NCBI GenBank assembly: GCA_903813345.2
Contig: CAIIXF020000010.1
Coordinates: forward strand, 34,645,425-34,709,424
DNA length: 64,000 nt
From: Owenia fusiformis
Lineage: Eukaryota; Annelida; Polychaeta; Sabellida; Oweniidae
Reading direction: 5' to 3'
In this document: positions 1 through 11,784 of the stretch, in pieces
How positions within the stretch are numbered: the stretch's first letter is position 1
How the letters are laid out: each line of letters starts with the position of its first letter
Translations under genes and position numbers: made by a program
The notes under the pieces: model-generated
Told to the model about the DNA's origin: nothing
Databases searched by the model: none
The model's input: only the letters and a program-made list of their open reading frames with translations

Positions 1-1
1 A

Positions 2-961
2 GCGATCAATTCTCAATCTGAATCCAATGACAATGAACCTACAAGAAGAAACAACGTGGAAGAGAAAGAAGATCCGCAAAATGGCCAAGACGCCGCGAAT
101 GGAGAAGATTCCGAGCCTAAATTGTCATGGAGACAAAAGGTGCCTCTAATGAACGCAATAAATAAATGGAAAGCGAGCAATTCTCAATCTGAATCCAATG
201 ACAATGATCCTACAAGAAGAAACAACGTGGAAGAGAAAGAAGATCCGCAAAATGGCCAAGACGCCCCGAATGGAGAAGATTCCGAGCCTAAATTGTCATG
301 GAGACAGAAGGTGCTTCTAATGAACTCAATAAACAAATGGAAAGCGAGCAATTCTCCATCTGAATCCAATGACAATGACCCTACAAGAAGAAACAACGTG
401 GTAGAGAAAGAAGATCCGCAAAATGGTCAAGACGCATCGAATGGAGAAGATGCCGAGCCTAAATTGTCATGGAGACAAAAGGTGCTTCTAATGAACGCAA
501 TAAACAAATGGAAAGCGAGCAACTCTCAATCTAAATCCAATGACAATGATCCTACAAGAAGAAACAACGTGGAAGAGAAAGAAGATCCGCAAAATGGTCA
601 AGACGCACCGAATGGAGAAGATGCCAAGCCTAAATTGTCATGGAGACAAAAGGTGCTTCTAATGAACGCAATAAATAAATGGAAAGCGAGCAATTCTCAA
701 TCTGAATCCAATGATAATGATCTTTCAAGAAGAAACAACGTGGTAGAGAAAGAAGATCCGCAAAATGTTCAAGACGCACCGATTGGAGAAGATGCCGAGC
801 CTAAATTGTCATGGAGACAAAAGGTGCTTCTAATGAATGCAATGAATAAATGGAAAGCGAGCAATTCTCAATCTGAATCCAATGACAATGAACCTACAAG
901 AAGAAACAACGTAGAAGAGAAAGAAGATCCGCAAAATGTTCAAGACGCGAGGCAATTGATT
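2..961 (+). CDS. secreted repeat peptide precursor, 5'-truncated by the window (gene 1)
   Basis: The frame is open from base 2, so the gene starts before the window. It encodes five full copies of a 57-residue (171-bp) unit plus partial ends. Each unit has an acidic spacer (EEKEDPQNGQDA..GED), a cationic, Trp-containing, probably helical core (EPKLSWRQKVLLMNAINKWK), a Ser/Asn/Asp-rich linker and a dibasic PTRR site. Units are nearly identical at DNA level, which suggests recent expansion or homogenisation. The exon probably ends at 961, where GTGAGT is a strong donor; beyond it the frame runs into an interspersed repeat and stops at 1015. The paralog at 11785 has the same core and a signal peptide, so secretion is inferred for this gene too. 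I do not recognise the family. An antimicrobial or neuropeptide-type precursor would fit the architecture, but function is unproven. Confidence 0.75.
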
Positions 962-977
962 GTGAGTAATATAATAA

Positions 978-1430
978 TAGATGCGAGTAGAAATAATCTT
1001 GATTTACGTCATTAAATATTCTAATTCTAGTCAAAGTGATGTCATATTTGAAATCTGCATGTAAAAGTACATCAGAAATATGGTTTCGATAATTGTCTAT
1101 CAACTTTGATATGTTACAAAATTACAAAAAGTGAATTATCTTGTATTGGACAGATAACATTTTCTTTTTTCTGGCGATATTTTAATTTGCATAACTATTA
1201 GATACATAAGGGTTATATGAGAATTGAACCACGCAAATAGATGTAATTTAGGTTACAGGGAACTTTCTTCTATACCCGCCATGCTATCTGACCCGAACGA
1301 GCCATCTGGTGGTGAATCTGCTAACTACCCACCGGGAACTTTCTACTATACCCGCCATGCTATCTGACCCGAATTACGAGCCATCTGGTGGTGAATCTGC
1401 TAACTACCTACTCGCATCTGCGTAATTGTA
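978..1430. repeat. interspersed repeat, copy 1 of 2
   Basis: From about 978 the sequence matches 34886-35310 closely (GATGCGAGTAGAAATAA, then TTGATTTACGTCATTAAATA and onward). This copy ends with two tandem versions of a ~75-bp block containing CTATACCCGCCATGCTATCT. No coding frame is present. The copy lies just inside the probable first intron of gene 1. Confidence 0.75.
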
Positions 1431-3911
1431 TATAGTTTCTAGGGGATGGAAACTATCAAAAACTGTCAATCGTTTTTAATGTCACACTTGTTTTTGATAG
1501 CTTGCTAAGTTTACATTCTTTAAAAAACAATAGAAAACTAATGCACTCTCCTTTTCATTAAATCATAGATTCTTCATTCATTCATGCATGTAGTTAATTA
1601 ACATGTTAAAATTGTTAAACATGTAGTGGCGTAGCCAGCAATTGGTGACCAGGGGTTCGATTTTTTATGTTATCCACAAACCTCCCCCTTCATTGGTGTA
1701 CCTAACATAAAAGCATTTTTTGTATTTGTCATACATACAATTCATCCTTTCATTCACATGTTCATTCACAGATATGTCAAGTTCTGAAACATGCAATTCC
1801 CACGCTTTTAGCTGATTTTTGAAAAGATTCCAAATCAAAAGATTTTTATTTGCCATTTCATTTTATTTGCTTGTTATTTCTTTTTTTTGTGGCGCACAGT
1901 GACAGATGACAAATAGTATTGTATTAATGGAATGAAACATAGGCTGAAATTCCAAAATGACCAAATTGAAATAACAATATTTCCACTGTGCTCTGTAGCT
2001 CTAGCATTAAACATTTCTTTTAAATTTTAATGCCTTGCAACAAAAAACAACTAATGCTGAAAAACCTATTTGTTCTTTCTTTGAATTGAAAATAAAAAAT
2101 AAAACATTCCATTCTCTATCACCGTTCCGCTGTTTTTTTAATTATCATAAATGACGAGAAACATGAACGTTTAGAGAAATGAAAACATTTAAGTTGAACT
2201 TGTGAATCAACATAAACTTTAATTTGCTTTTGAGAAATGAACATTTTATTATCTTACTAAAAAATGCTGTCAAATCCTTTTTTCCTTTTTTCCCCTCCAG
2301 AAGTTTGGCAACCTTTGCTTCCTCCTCTTTATTGTTATATTTTGCTTTGGTTACGTATAAATGATTTAACATAAAACAAGAAGTAGTGTTCCATGTTTAT
2401 TTAATGTTCAGGATTAATCCTACTCTACGACATAATTACTTTGATTGAATCCTGGTTCTCAACTTATGTTGATGGTTTTTATAGAATTTAGAATTTTGAT
2501 AGAAAGTCACATAGTTTTGAAGTTTATATCTAAATAAAATGTTAATGTTGCTTAAACCAAAAATATCCGAAAAGTGATTCTATACTGGAAAGATGCTATC
2601 TTAACCAGATTCAAAAGAATGTTAAGACCGCCACTTTTCCATATAAGGAATGTTAACGAAAGTAACACTCTTAAAATTTGAACCATACAATATTATGTTT
2701 GAATTTTTATTTACAGAACCCGCGAGGAAAATACTTATAACATTGAGGGAAATGTAACTTGACTTCATTTCCAATGCTACAAATTTTCCCAATTTTTTCT
2801 CCTATTTGATGAATTTTTGAAAAACGTCATTCCCATGAAAACCAAGGGGAACCCATGGGCTTTATATTCAATTAGTAGATTAGATTCAACCGCAGACCAT
2901 CTGTAATTAGGTCTTTGAAGTGATTAGGTTTAAAAAGTGATTATCAGGAAGCATATTGCATATTGGTGCACCACATGATTTATCAAACATTTTTATTCTT
3001 AAACTTTTCCCTTAACTGTGAAAATAAAATACTCATTCGAAATAATAAATCTAGACTTATTTGATATAATACTTCTTGTGCCTTTGCTTTCCTCAGCAAA
3101 AGATGACTGCATCTGTTTTTTATTGGACAGAACTTTCCACTGCATGTAATGTGTGTACCTTTTTAGCTTACACTTGTATTTAGTACCAGGGACATACTCA
3201 CATAATTGCCTCCCTTAATCCATTTATTTGCTAAACATATATAATTAATGACATTAACACGATCCACTAAAGTTTGATATATGTGAAAATAGAGGATATA
3301 CTAAATACACCTACACAGCTACAATTCAAACTTTAATTTAAATTTAAATAAACTTTAATTTTAATTAATTTTAATTTAAACTTTTTAAATAATCTCCGGG
3401 ATAAACGTGCATCTGAAAAGAAAACTAATTTTTTTCGCAATGGATTTATTTTCCTTAAAGGGACAACGTGCGTAAATGAAGTCTCACTTTTGATGGATTG
3501 ATAAGTACCTGATCTTTCATTTGACACCAAAACAGCTCAAACAGACCACATCAGAGTTGACACTAGCTCATGAAAAAATATGTTGGATGTATAGATGTCA
3601 AGTTTTTAGCAATGCCATAGAAAGATGGCATTGTTGTTTGCATTAATTGTCCATTCATTTCCGATAGGATTTTCAACCATACGCCATCTTTTGTCCAAAG
3701 GTTATTTATGTTTCTATTAATTAATATTTGCTTATCAGCCCCGGGTATATTTTTGTTTGAAATAAAATAAAACGGAGGCGCACGGCTATGGGCCATGCAC
3801 ACTAAAGTCAGTTCTGAAAGTACCAACAAAAAGTTCCGAAAAGCAAGCCCAATGTCCTGTTTAAGAAACCATATTCTTACCTTTGAAAATGGATTTTAGT
3901 AATACTATCCC
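1431..3911. other. AT-rich intronic/intergenic sequence, no gene seen
   Basis: This is probably part of the large intron of gene 1. It is AT-rich, with a low-complexity TTTAAATTTAAA-like stretch near 3330-3390 and a short GTGGCGTAGCCAG piece near 1626 that resembles the ends of the GC-tract repeats at 16345 and 27343. No convincing exon or RNA gene was found on either strand. Confidence 0.5.
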
Positions 3912-4760
3912 ACATGAATTTACTTGTTAAGACTCGATCAACTTGAGTTCTTCTGAGAAAATGAGGAGTTTAGCAAGGGTGCATTCACTCAACACGGGGA
4001 AATACACCATTGGCCATTGACTAAGCGTAGGGATACTAAGCAAATATTTCATTCTATGAAGGGCAATACCTGTTCATCTTTCAATGATTTTTGCAGTATG
4101 TATTGCCCGCAGCCCGTAGGGCGAGGGAAATACATGCTGCAAAAATCATTGAAAGTGCAACAGGTATTGCCCGAACATAGAATGAAATATTTGTTTTATT
4201 ATATCATTGCTAGACATTCGCTTACTTTGCAGACTGGCACTCTTGTAATATTCCCCATCCTTCGTTCGCAGTTCCAAAAAAATCCTCTAGAATTCCATCC
4301 AGAACGATTTTATCGATAGATTTAACGTCTATTTCGTTTGTGGACATAACACTTGAAAATGTTCTAAGACATTAGATGTCATTCCGTTGATTTAATGGTG
4401 TTTTTAGAATGCACATCCCTCAAGATGTCGTTCTTTTCATCGGAATTCAGACTTTTAAATCTTTTTCCGTCTGCCTTGATGCACGTCACAACTGTACTGA
4501 ACGAAACGGGACGATTCAGAATTCCCGGGCGGGCAATACGCCGGGCAATACGTCTTTTATAATTCCAAAATTAAGGGAGCTGTGAAATACGCTTTGGTAT
4601 TTTTGATCACATGGTACTGAATCAGCCAATCAAAGGACACAAATTCTAGCAATGATATAATAACATCATGTATGTCACCATGTAAAGTCAATGCACCCTT
4701 GCTGAAATCCTCATTTTTCAGAAGAAGTCAGGTTGATCGAATCCCAACAAGTTAATTCCT
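3912..4760. mobile_element. foldback (non-autonomous DNA transposon-like) element
   Basis: Imperfect terminal inverted repeats pair 3912-3990 with 4685-4760: ACTCGATCAACTTGAG..AGCAAGGGTGCATT on the left answers AATGCACCCTTGCT..GGTTGATCGAATCC on the right. An inner palindrome (about 4036-4195) pairs CAATGATTTTTGCAG and its complement around a GGGCAATAC motif. There is no transposase frame. Target duplications are not clear. Confidence 0.7.
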
Positions 4761-4871
4761 GCTGGATAGAAGATGCTAGAATAGGGGCTCTTAAAACGGG
4801 ACATTAAAGCTTGACGAAGGCTTCTTTGAAATTTTTTAAGTACTATATTATAACTGTACGTTTACTTTCAG

Positions 4872-4944
4872 AATTGAAACCAGTACAAGGGCTTTAATGA
4901 CAGAATGGCATAACACGAATCAGCATGACAGTCTCCAAAAATGA
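4872..4944 (+). CDS. candidate last exon of peptide gene 1
   Basis: A pyrimidine-rich acceptor (TTTACTTTCAG) is followed by a stretch that aligns base for base with the last exon of gene 2 (13815-13885), including the stop codon position (TGA here, TAA there) and the downstream GCTTGGACAAACAT-like 3' UTR. In the aligned frame it reads RALMTEWHNTNQHDSLQK then stop. Splicing from the donor at 961 (phase 0) would instead reach a TGA after one codon, so this exon may be wholly or mostly 3' UTR, or another exon may intervene. Confidence 0.5.
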
Positions 4945-4984
4945 GGAAAAGATAAAAGATAAACTTGGACAAACATGACTTAAG

Positions 4985-5285
4985 AATTCAAGCCCTGGAC
5001 TCAGTACAATGTGGAATGACCATTCCTTGAAGATTTTGCATGAAATGCGCAGCATCGAGTGTTACTTTTCGGAAACAATACCTGCATGCAACGCATTGAG
5101 TCTTGGGCTTAAATTATTTTCACACATTGCAAATAGATTCTACCATGCTACTTAAAAAATCACTAAAAAGAACGCAAGGCCCAAGTTGGCAAAGCATCAA
5201 TTTCAATCTGGAGAGTCAAGTTGTCACCTTGACAACCAAACTAGGAACGAGCTTGGACACACCTTGCCTACGTAGCTATTTGTGA
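4985..5285. repeat. interspersed hairpin repeat, family with GACTCAATGCATTG ends
   Basis: Same family as 15585-16130 and 24748-25030. The hallmarks are GTGGAATGACCATT, GCGCAGCATCGAGTGTT, GCATTGAGTCTTGGGCTTAAA, then TTTCACACATTGCAA. The end block GACACACCTTGCCTACGTAGCTAT also occurs in the tandem units at 8650 and 9800. It is non-coding. Confidence 0.7.
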
Positions 5286-5639
5286 ATTTGTTAGTTAGTG
5301 TATGAATGAATTTGTACTTATAAAAGTAACTACATATCATTTGACAAATTCAATATGGATACTTTCGATGATCATTAATTATCCATGTTTTGTCGCGTTA
5401 TAAAGAACTGAAGCCATTATTAAGCCTGCCCATTAGCATAGCAGCATACGTGTAGAAACACCATATAGCTTTTTAGATTTTGAATTGAAACTAGTTTTGT
5501 TAATGTTTACAGTTAATTTTGATTTGGTTATACATATTGTTAGATGCACATTATATATTTCTTACATAACACTTCTTTCAAAAAATATACAATGCCATAA
5601 GTATATGGCTTCTTAGATTTTGAATTGAAACTAGTTTTG

Positions 5640-7735
5640 TTTTTTTGCGACGGCGGTTGGTGGTTGGTGGTTGGTGGTTGGAGGTTGGAGGTTGGAGGTT
5701 GGCGTCCGGCGTCTGTAACAATTTCTTACAACTTCCTATAACTTAACAAATACTGGTTAGACTGACTTCAATTTTTTTCTAAATCATCTACATGTTCTCA
5801 GAAGTCCAAATCTGACTTTAGATTTGACATTTGACCTTCAATGACCTTCTCAAGGTCAAAAAGGTCTTTTTTCAACTTGCTTCACATTGACTAATTTTTT
5901 TTCAAAATCATCTACATGTTCTCAGAAATTCAAATCTGACTTTAGATTTGACTTTAGATTTGACATTTGACCTTCAAATCTGACTTTTGATTTGACATTT
6001 GACCTTCAATGACCTTCTCAAGGTCAAAAAAGGTCAAAAAGGTCTGTTTTCAACTTGCTTCAAATTGACTAATTTTTTTTTCAAAATCATCTACGTGTTC
6101 TCAGAAATTCAAATCTGACTTAAGATTTGACTTAAGATTTGACATTTGACCTTCAATGACCTTCTCAAGGTCAAAAAAAGGTCAAAAAGGTCTGTTTTCA
6201 CCTTGCTTCAAATTGACTAAAAAAAAAATTCAAAATCATCTACGTGTTCTCAGAAATTCAAATCTGACTTTAGATTTGACTTAAGATTTGACATTTGACC
6301 TTCAATGACCTTCTCAAAGTCAAAAAAGGTCAAAAAGGTCTTTTTTCAACTTGCTTCAAATTGACTAACATTTTTTTCAAAATCATCTACATGTTCTCAG
6401 AAATTCAAATCTGACTTTAGATTTGACATTTGACCTTCAATGACCTTCTCAACGTCAAAAAAGGTCAAAAAGGTATTTTTTCATCTTCCTTCAAGTTGAC
6501 TAAATTTTTTTTTCAAATCATCTACATGTTCTCAGAAATTCAAATCTGACTTTAGATTTGACATTTGACCTTCAAATCTGACTTTAGATTTGACATTTGA
6601 CCTTCAATGACCTTCCCAAGGTCAAAAAAGGTCAAAAAGGTCTGTTTTCAACTTGCTTCAAATTGACTAAATTTTTTTTTCAAAATCATCTACGTGTTCT
6701 CAGAAATTCAAATCTGACTTAAGATTTGACTTAAGATTTGACACTTGACCTTCAATGACCTTCTCAAGGTCAAAAAAGGTCAAAAATGTCTTTTTTCAAC
6801 TTACTTCAAATTGACTAAATTTTTTTTTCAAAATCATCTACATGTTCTCAGAAATTCATATCTGACTTTAGATTTGACATTTGACCTTCAATGACCTTCT
6901 CAAAGTCAAAAAAGGTCAAAAAGGTATTTTTTCATCTTGCTTCAAATTGACTAAATTCTTTTTTTCAAAATCATCTACATGTTCTCAGAAATTCAAATAT
7001 GACTTTAGATTTGACATTTGACCTTCAATGACCTTCTGAAGGTCAAAAAAGGTCAAAAAGGTCTTTTTTCAACCTGCTTCAAATTGACTATTTTTTTTCA
7101 AAATCATCTACATGTTCTCAGAAGTTCAAATCTGACTTTAAATTTGACATTTGACCTTTAATGACCTTCTCAAGGTCAAAAAAAGTCAAAAAGGTCTGTT
7201 TTCAACTTGCTTCAAATTGACCAAAGTCATCTACATCTTTTCAGAAGTTCAAATTTGACTTTACAAGTTCTCAGAAGTTCAAATCTGACTTTAGATTTGA
7301 CCTCTGACCTTCAATGACTTTCTCAAGGTCAAAAAGGTCTTTTTTCAACTTGCTTCAAATTGACTAATTTTTTTTTCAAAATCATCTACATGTTCTCAGA
7401 AATTCAAATCTGACTTTAGATTTGACATTTGACCTTCAATGACCTTTTCAAGGTCAAAAAGGTCTTTTTTCAACTTGCTTCAAATTTACTTAATTTTTTT
7501 TTCAAAATCATCTACATGTTCTCAGAAGTTCAAATCTGACTTTACATTTGACATTTGACCTTAAATGACCTTCCCAATGTCAAAAAAAGTCAAAGAGGTA
7601 TTTTTTCAACTTGTTTCAAATTGACAATTTTTTTTTCAAAATCATCTACATGTTCTAAGAAGTTCAAATCAAACCTTCTTAAGGTCAAAAGGTATTTTCC
7701 AACTTGCTTTAAATTGACCAAATTGTTTTAGGTGG
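5640..7735. repeat. ~130-150 bp minisatellite made of AGGTCA/TGACCT motifs
   Basis: About 14 units are anchored by CATCTACATGTTCTCAGAA. Each has AAATCTGACTTTAGATTTGAC, TTTGACCTTCAATGACCTTC, TCAAGGTCAAAAAAGGTCAA and a poly-T tract. The array starts with a GGTTGGTGGTTGG tract at about 5650-5710. It interrupts the repeat unit that resumes near 7760. The hexamers match nuclear-receptor half-sites; see findings. Confidence 0.85.
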
Positions 7736-8060
7736 TGACATTTTGTCATGTTAATGCCTTGTTAATGTTTACAGTTAATTTAGATTTGGTTATACATATT
7801 GTTAGATACACATTATATATTTCTTACATAACACTTCTTTCAAAAATATATACCATGCCATAAGCGAAAAGTGAATACCAGAGAAATACATGACTCTGCC
7901 CCCCCCCCCTCCCAGATCCAGATCCGCCATTGCAACGCGGCCTGACGGTCGTCTCCAGTGTACTTTTGTCTCAACACGGAGGTGCGTTTTTACATTATAT
8001 TGTTCGTCAAAAATTCATCGATAGTCGCTTACATTTACAGGTAGGTTCTCAAATATAATA

Positions 8061-8485
8061 CAAACAACTTCAATGGTTCAAAACGATGTATATTGTGTAA
8101 CCTTTGTGAAACTGAAACAATTGAACATTTTATATTAAGATGCCCTATGTATGAGTCATATAGGCACAACATATTTGAAGCCCTTGGCTGTCGTGGTGAC
8201 AGTATGCATGTTATTATGAAGATAAGTTTTAGTTTCAGATGTTTCATGTGAGATGTTAATAATTGTATCATCATCTGTACACAAAATGTACAATCACAGA
8301 GCCAACCTGTTAGCTCTGCTTGACACGTAATTTCTCTATCACTTTATTTTTATGTTTTCCAAAACAACAACTTTTTATCACATAATTTAATCTTATCCTT
8401 GTATATTATATTTTATATGTAAAATTAATACTAAAATGTATTCTCTCATATAAATGAGGCAATAAATATACAATACAATACAATA
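8061..8485 (+). pseudogene. non-LTR retrotransposon 3' tail (copy A)
   Basis: This encodes the degraded C-terminus of a LINE ORF2, with the zinc-knuckle-like CNLCETETIEHFILRCPMYE pattern (C-x2-C-x8-H-x4-C). It is followed by a 3' UTR and a (CAATA)n tail. A frame break lies near 8222, where the other copy reads on. It is duplicated with its host unit (compare 9211-9632) and absent from the third unit near 10360. Confidence 0.75.
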
Positions 8486-9210
8486 CCATTGAGATTTTAA
8501 AGTCGTAACGACATAACTTGCAAAATTTCAAAATGGCCGCCACTTTAACGCGGGAAAGTTATACTTAGTGCCAAACAAGGAACGAGCTTGGATGCGGTGA
8601 TTTGTTATATAATGAAATGCAGTAACGTGAAATAGCTTGTTCTTATTGGCTGGAATCGGACACACCTTGCCTACGTAGCTATGTGTGATTTTGTTAGTAA
8701 TAAGTGTATGAATGAATTTGTACTTATAAAAGTAGCTACATATCATTGGAGAAATTTAATATGTATACTGTCGATGATCATTAATTATCCATGGAAGTCA
8801 AACATGTTTTGTCGCGTTATAAAGAACTGAAGTCATTATTAAGCCATTAGCATAGCAGCATACGTATAGAAACACCATATAGCTTTTTAGATTTTGAATT
8901 GAAACTAGTTTTGTTAATGTTTACAGTTAATTTAGATTTGGTTATACATATTGTTAGATGCACATTATATATTTCTTACATAACACTTCTTTCAAAACAT
9001 ATACAATGCCATAAGTGATAAGTGAATACCATAGAAATGCATGACTCTGCCCCCCCCCCTCCCAGATCCAGATCCGCCATAGCAACGCGGCCTGACAGTC
9101 GTCTCCAGTGTACTTTTGTCTCAACACGGAGGTGCGTTCTTACATTATATTGTTCGTCAAAAATTTATCGATAGTCGCTTACATTTACAGGTAGGTTCTC
9201 AAATATAATA

Positions 9211-9632
9211 CAAACAACTTCAATGGTTCAAAACGATGTATATTGTGTAACCTTTGTGAAACTGAAACAATTGAACATTTTATATTAAGATGCCCTATGT
9301 ATGAGTCATATAGGCACAACATATTTGAAGCCCTTGGCTGTCGTGGTGACAGTATGCATGTTATTATGAAGAAAGTTTTAGGTCTTTCAGATGTTTCATG
9401 TGAGACGTTAATAATTGTATCATCATCTGTACACAAAATGTACAATCACAGAGCCAACCTGTTAGCTCTGCTTGACACGTAATTTCTCTATCACTTTATT
9501 TTTATGTTTTCCAAAACAACAACTTTTTATCACATAATTTAATCTTATCCTTGTATATTATATTTTATATGTAAAATTAATACTAAAATGTATTCTTTCA
9601 TATAAATGAGGCAATAAATATACAATACAATA
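9211..9632 (+). pseudogene. non-LTR retrotransposon 3' tail (copy B)
   Basis: Near-identical to 8061-8485, with an open frame from 9243 to 9482 (79 residues) ending HRANLLALLDT. The C-x2-C-x8-H-x4-C motif is intact. The (CAATA)n tail and a short AATA repeat at the junction mark a 5'-truncated insertion into the tandem unit. Only the last ~80 residues of the polyprotein remain. Confidence 0.78.
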
Positions 9633-10589
9633 CCATTGAGATTTTAAAGTCGTAACGACATAACTTGCAAAATTTCAAAATGGCCGCCACTTTAACGCGG
9701 GAAAGTTATACTTAGTGCCAAACAAGGAACGAGCTTGGATGCAGTGATTTGTTATATAATGAAATGCAGTAACGTGAAATAGCTTGTTCTTATTGGCTGG
9801 AATCTGACACACCTTGCCTACGTAGCTATGTGTGAATTTGTTAGTAATAAGTGTATGAATGAATTTGTACTTATAAAAGTAGCTACATATCATTGGAGAA
9901 ATTTAATATGTATACTGTCGATGATCATTAATTATCCATGGAAGTCAAACATGTTTTGTCGCGTTATAAAGAACTGAAGCCATTATTAAGCCATTAGCAT
10001 AGCAGCATACGTATAGAAACACCATATAGCTTTTTAGATTTTGAATAGAAACTAGTTTTGTTAATGTTTACAGTTAATTTAGATTTGGTTATACATATTG
10101 TTAGATGCACATTATATATTTCTTACATAACACTTCTTTCAAAACATATACAATGCCATAAGTGATAAGTGAATACCGGAGAAATACCTGACTCTGCCCC
10201 CCCCCCCAGATTCAGATCAGCCATCGCAACGCGCCGGGCCTGACAGTCGTCTCCACTGTACTTTTGTCTCTGCACGGAGATGTGTTCTTATATATGTATA
10301 TTGTATTGTTCGTCAAAAATTCATCGATAGTCATTTACATTTACAGGTAGGTTCTCAAATATAATACCATTGAGATTCTAAATTCGTAACGGCAAAACTT
10401 GCAAAATTTCAAAATGGCCGTCACTTTAACGCGGGAAAGTTATACTTAGTGCCATATCAAAGGAATAATTGTTTTGATTTGGTCATAATTTATAGTAACT
10501 TCCTTTCAGACAAATTGCTGCGGAAGCAAAAGGTTCGGGAAATATTGCTTTGTTTTGCATTAATATGTTGAAATATGTTTCCATATGTA

Positions 10590-11150
10590 CATTAATACCA
10601 ATGCGGTTTTGAAGTCAAAATCGCTGTTAACACTGGTGATCCGCTCGATTACGCTGGTTACCGAAACGGTCCCTTTTGGTAACAAAATGTCGGAACGTCG
10701 AAGGTACGATTTTTCTTTTTTCCTTATTTCACGCGTTGTATATCAGTATCATATGTTTAAGAAGATGTATATGTTTGCGAAAAAATAGCTCAGAAGACAA
10801 CACAATCGTCGATTTAATTCCTCACTTAAGTTACATAAACGGTTTGGGTTAAAAGTGCAGATCTTAACTGTTTTTCGAAATACCGTTTATGTAACTTAAG
10901 CGAGTAATTAAATCGACGATTCCGTTGTCTTCTGAACTATTTCTTCGCAAATATGTACATTTTCTTTAAAACATATGATACTGATACACGTTTGTGATAA
11001 AAATGTCGTGGGAATTCTGCCTACAACGTTAGGCTACGTGTGAAATAAAGAAAAAAGAAAAATCGTACCTTCGATGTTCCGACATTTTGTTACCAAAATG
11101 AACCGTTTCGGTAACCAGCCTAATCGAGTGGATCACCAGTAGTTAATCAA
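10590..11150. mobile_element. ~560 bp foldback element
   Basis: Arms 10590-10840 and 10885-11150 are inverted repeats. GTTACCGAAACGGTC, CGATTTAATTCCTCACTTAAG and CAGAAGACAACACAATCGTCG on the left answer GACCGTTTCGGTAACC-type, CTTAAGCGAGTAATTAAATCG and CGATTCCGTTGTCTTCTGA sequence on the right. The spacer is ~45 bp. The left arm has an incidental 67-codon frame at 10585-10788 that is not a gene. Confidence 0.75.
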
Positions 11151-11720
11151 ACTAAAATCTGCGCAATGTGAGCCCAGCAATCTTGATCCATCAAGGTATT
11201 ACACATCGTCGGTTCCCACGCTCAATCACTACGTTCTACCGAGGATAGGTCCGAAGCGTAATGATAATGAAGCAAGATGATGGGTATTACATATGACTGA
11301 AGGATTGCACTGGTTTAACAGTATGGAGCCGAGCACTAATGTACTACTTTAAATATTAAGCTGCACATTGAACGATTGTTAAGAGATATACCTTGTCAAG
11401 ATTACTTTAAATTGCGGCCAGCCAACCTTTTAAGGCATGCTTATTTGAATTTAAGCATTATAGCCCTTACTTAAAATTTCGCTCTGATTGCACTTTTTGT
11501 ATCATTTCCTAGAGAAATTATGAATTTTCTCGCAGGTCTATGAATTTTAACGTATATGACTTTATGTCCGCTTACTATGTATTTGTCGATTCTGTCTATT
11601 TCATCATATTTTGCATTTTTCAAATTACTCGATTCAAATTTTATACACTTCGGTAACGCATTAAATGTTTTTAAAATACTTGTGTTTGAAATAGGGACCC
11701 CACTGACCCACAGCTTCTCA
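11151..11720. other. upstream region of peptide gene 2, nothing further seen
   Basis: Moderately AT-rich unique sequence between the foldback element and the TATA box of gene 2. The 106-codon frame at 11556-11876 overlaps the promoter and start of gene 2 in another frame and is not believed. Confidence 0.4.
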
Positions 11721-11721
11721 C

Positions 11722-11731
11722 GCTATAAAGA
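11722..11731 (+). promoter_or_regulatory. TATA box of peptide gene 2
   Basis: GCTATAAAGA lies about 60 bp before the ATG at 11785. That leaves room for a start site near 11755 and a 5' UTR of about 30 bases. It is a canonical TATA element, in keeping with an inducible or tissue-specific secreted product. Confidence 0.65.
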
Positions 11732-11784
11732 CGCGTGGATATATCAGAACGTTTCAATTTGTTTTCAACAAGAAGTTCGACAGA

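Larger units (their letters stand above)
7755..10440. repeat. ~1.15 kb tandem array (2.3 units, plus a partial unit at 5290-5640)
   Basis: Copies align at offsets of about 1150 bp: TTGTTAATGTTTACAGTTAATTT starts near 7760, 8913 and 10060, with a partial upstream copy near 5503. Each unit includes GGAACGAGCTTGGATG, GACACACCTTGCCTACG, CATGTTTTGTCGCGTTATAA and a C-run near CCAGATCCAGATCCGCCAT. Part of the unit resembles the 3' flank of peptide gene 2 (14030-14210), so the array probably arose from gene 1's 3' flank. Confidence 0.8.

Noticed and set aside
4017-4319. 100-codon frame
   Set aside because: It covers the inner palindrome of a foldback element and has no protein features.
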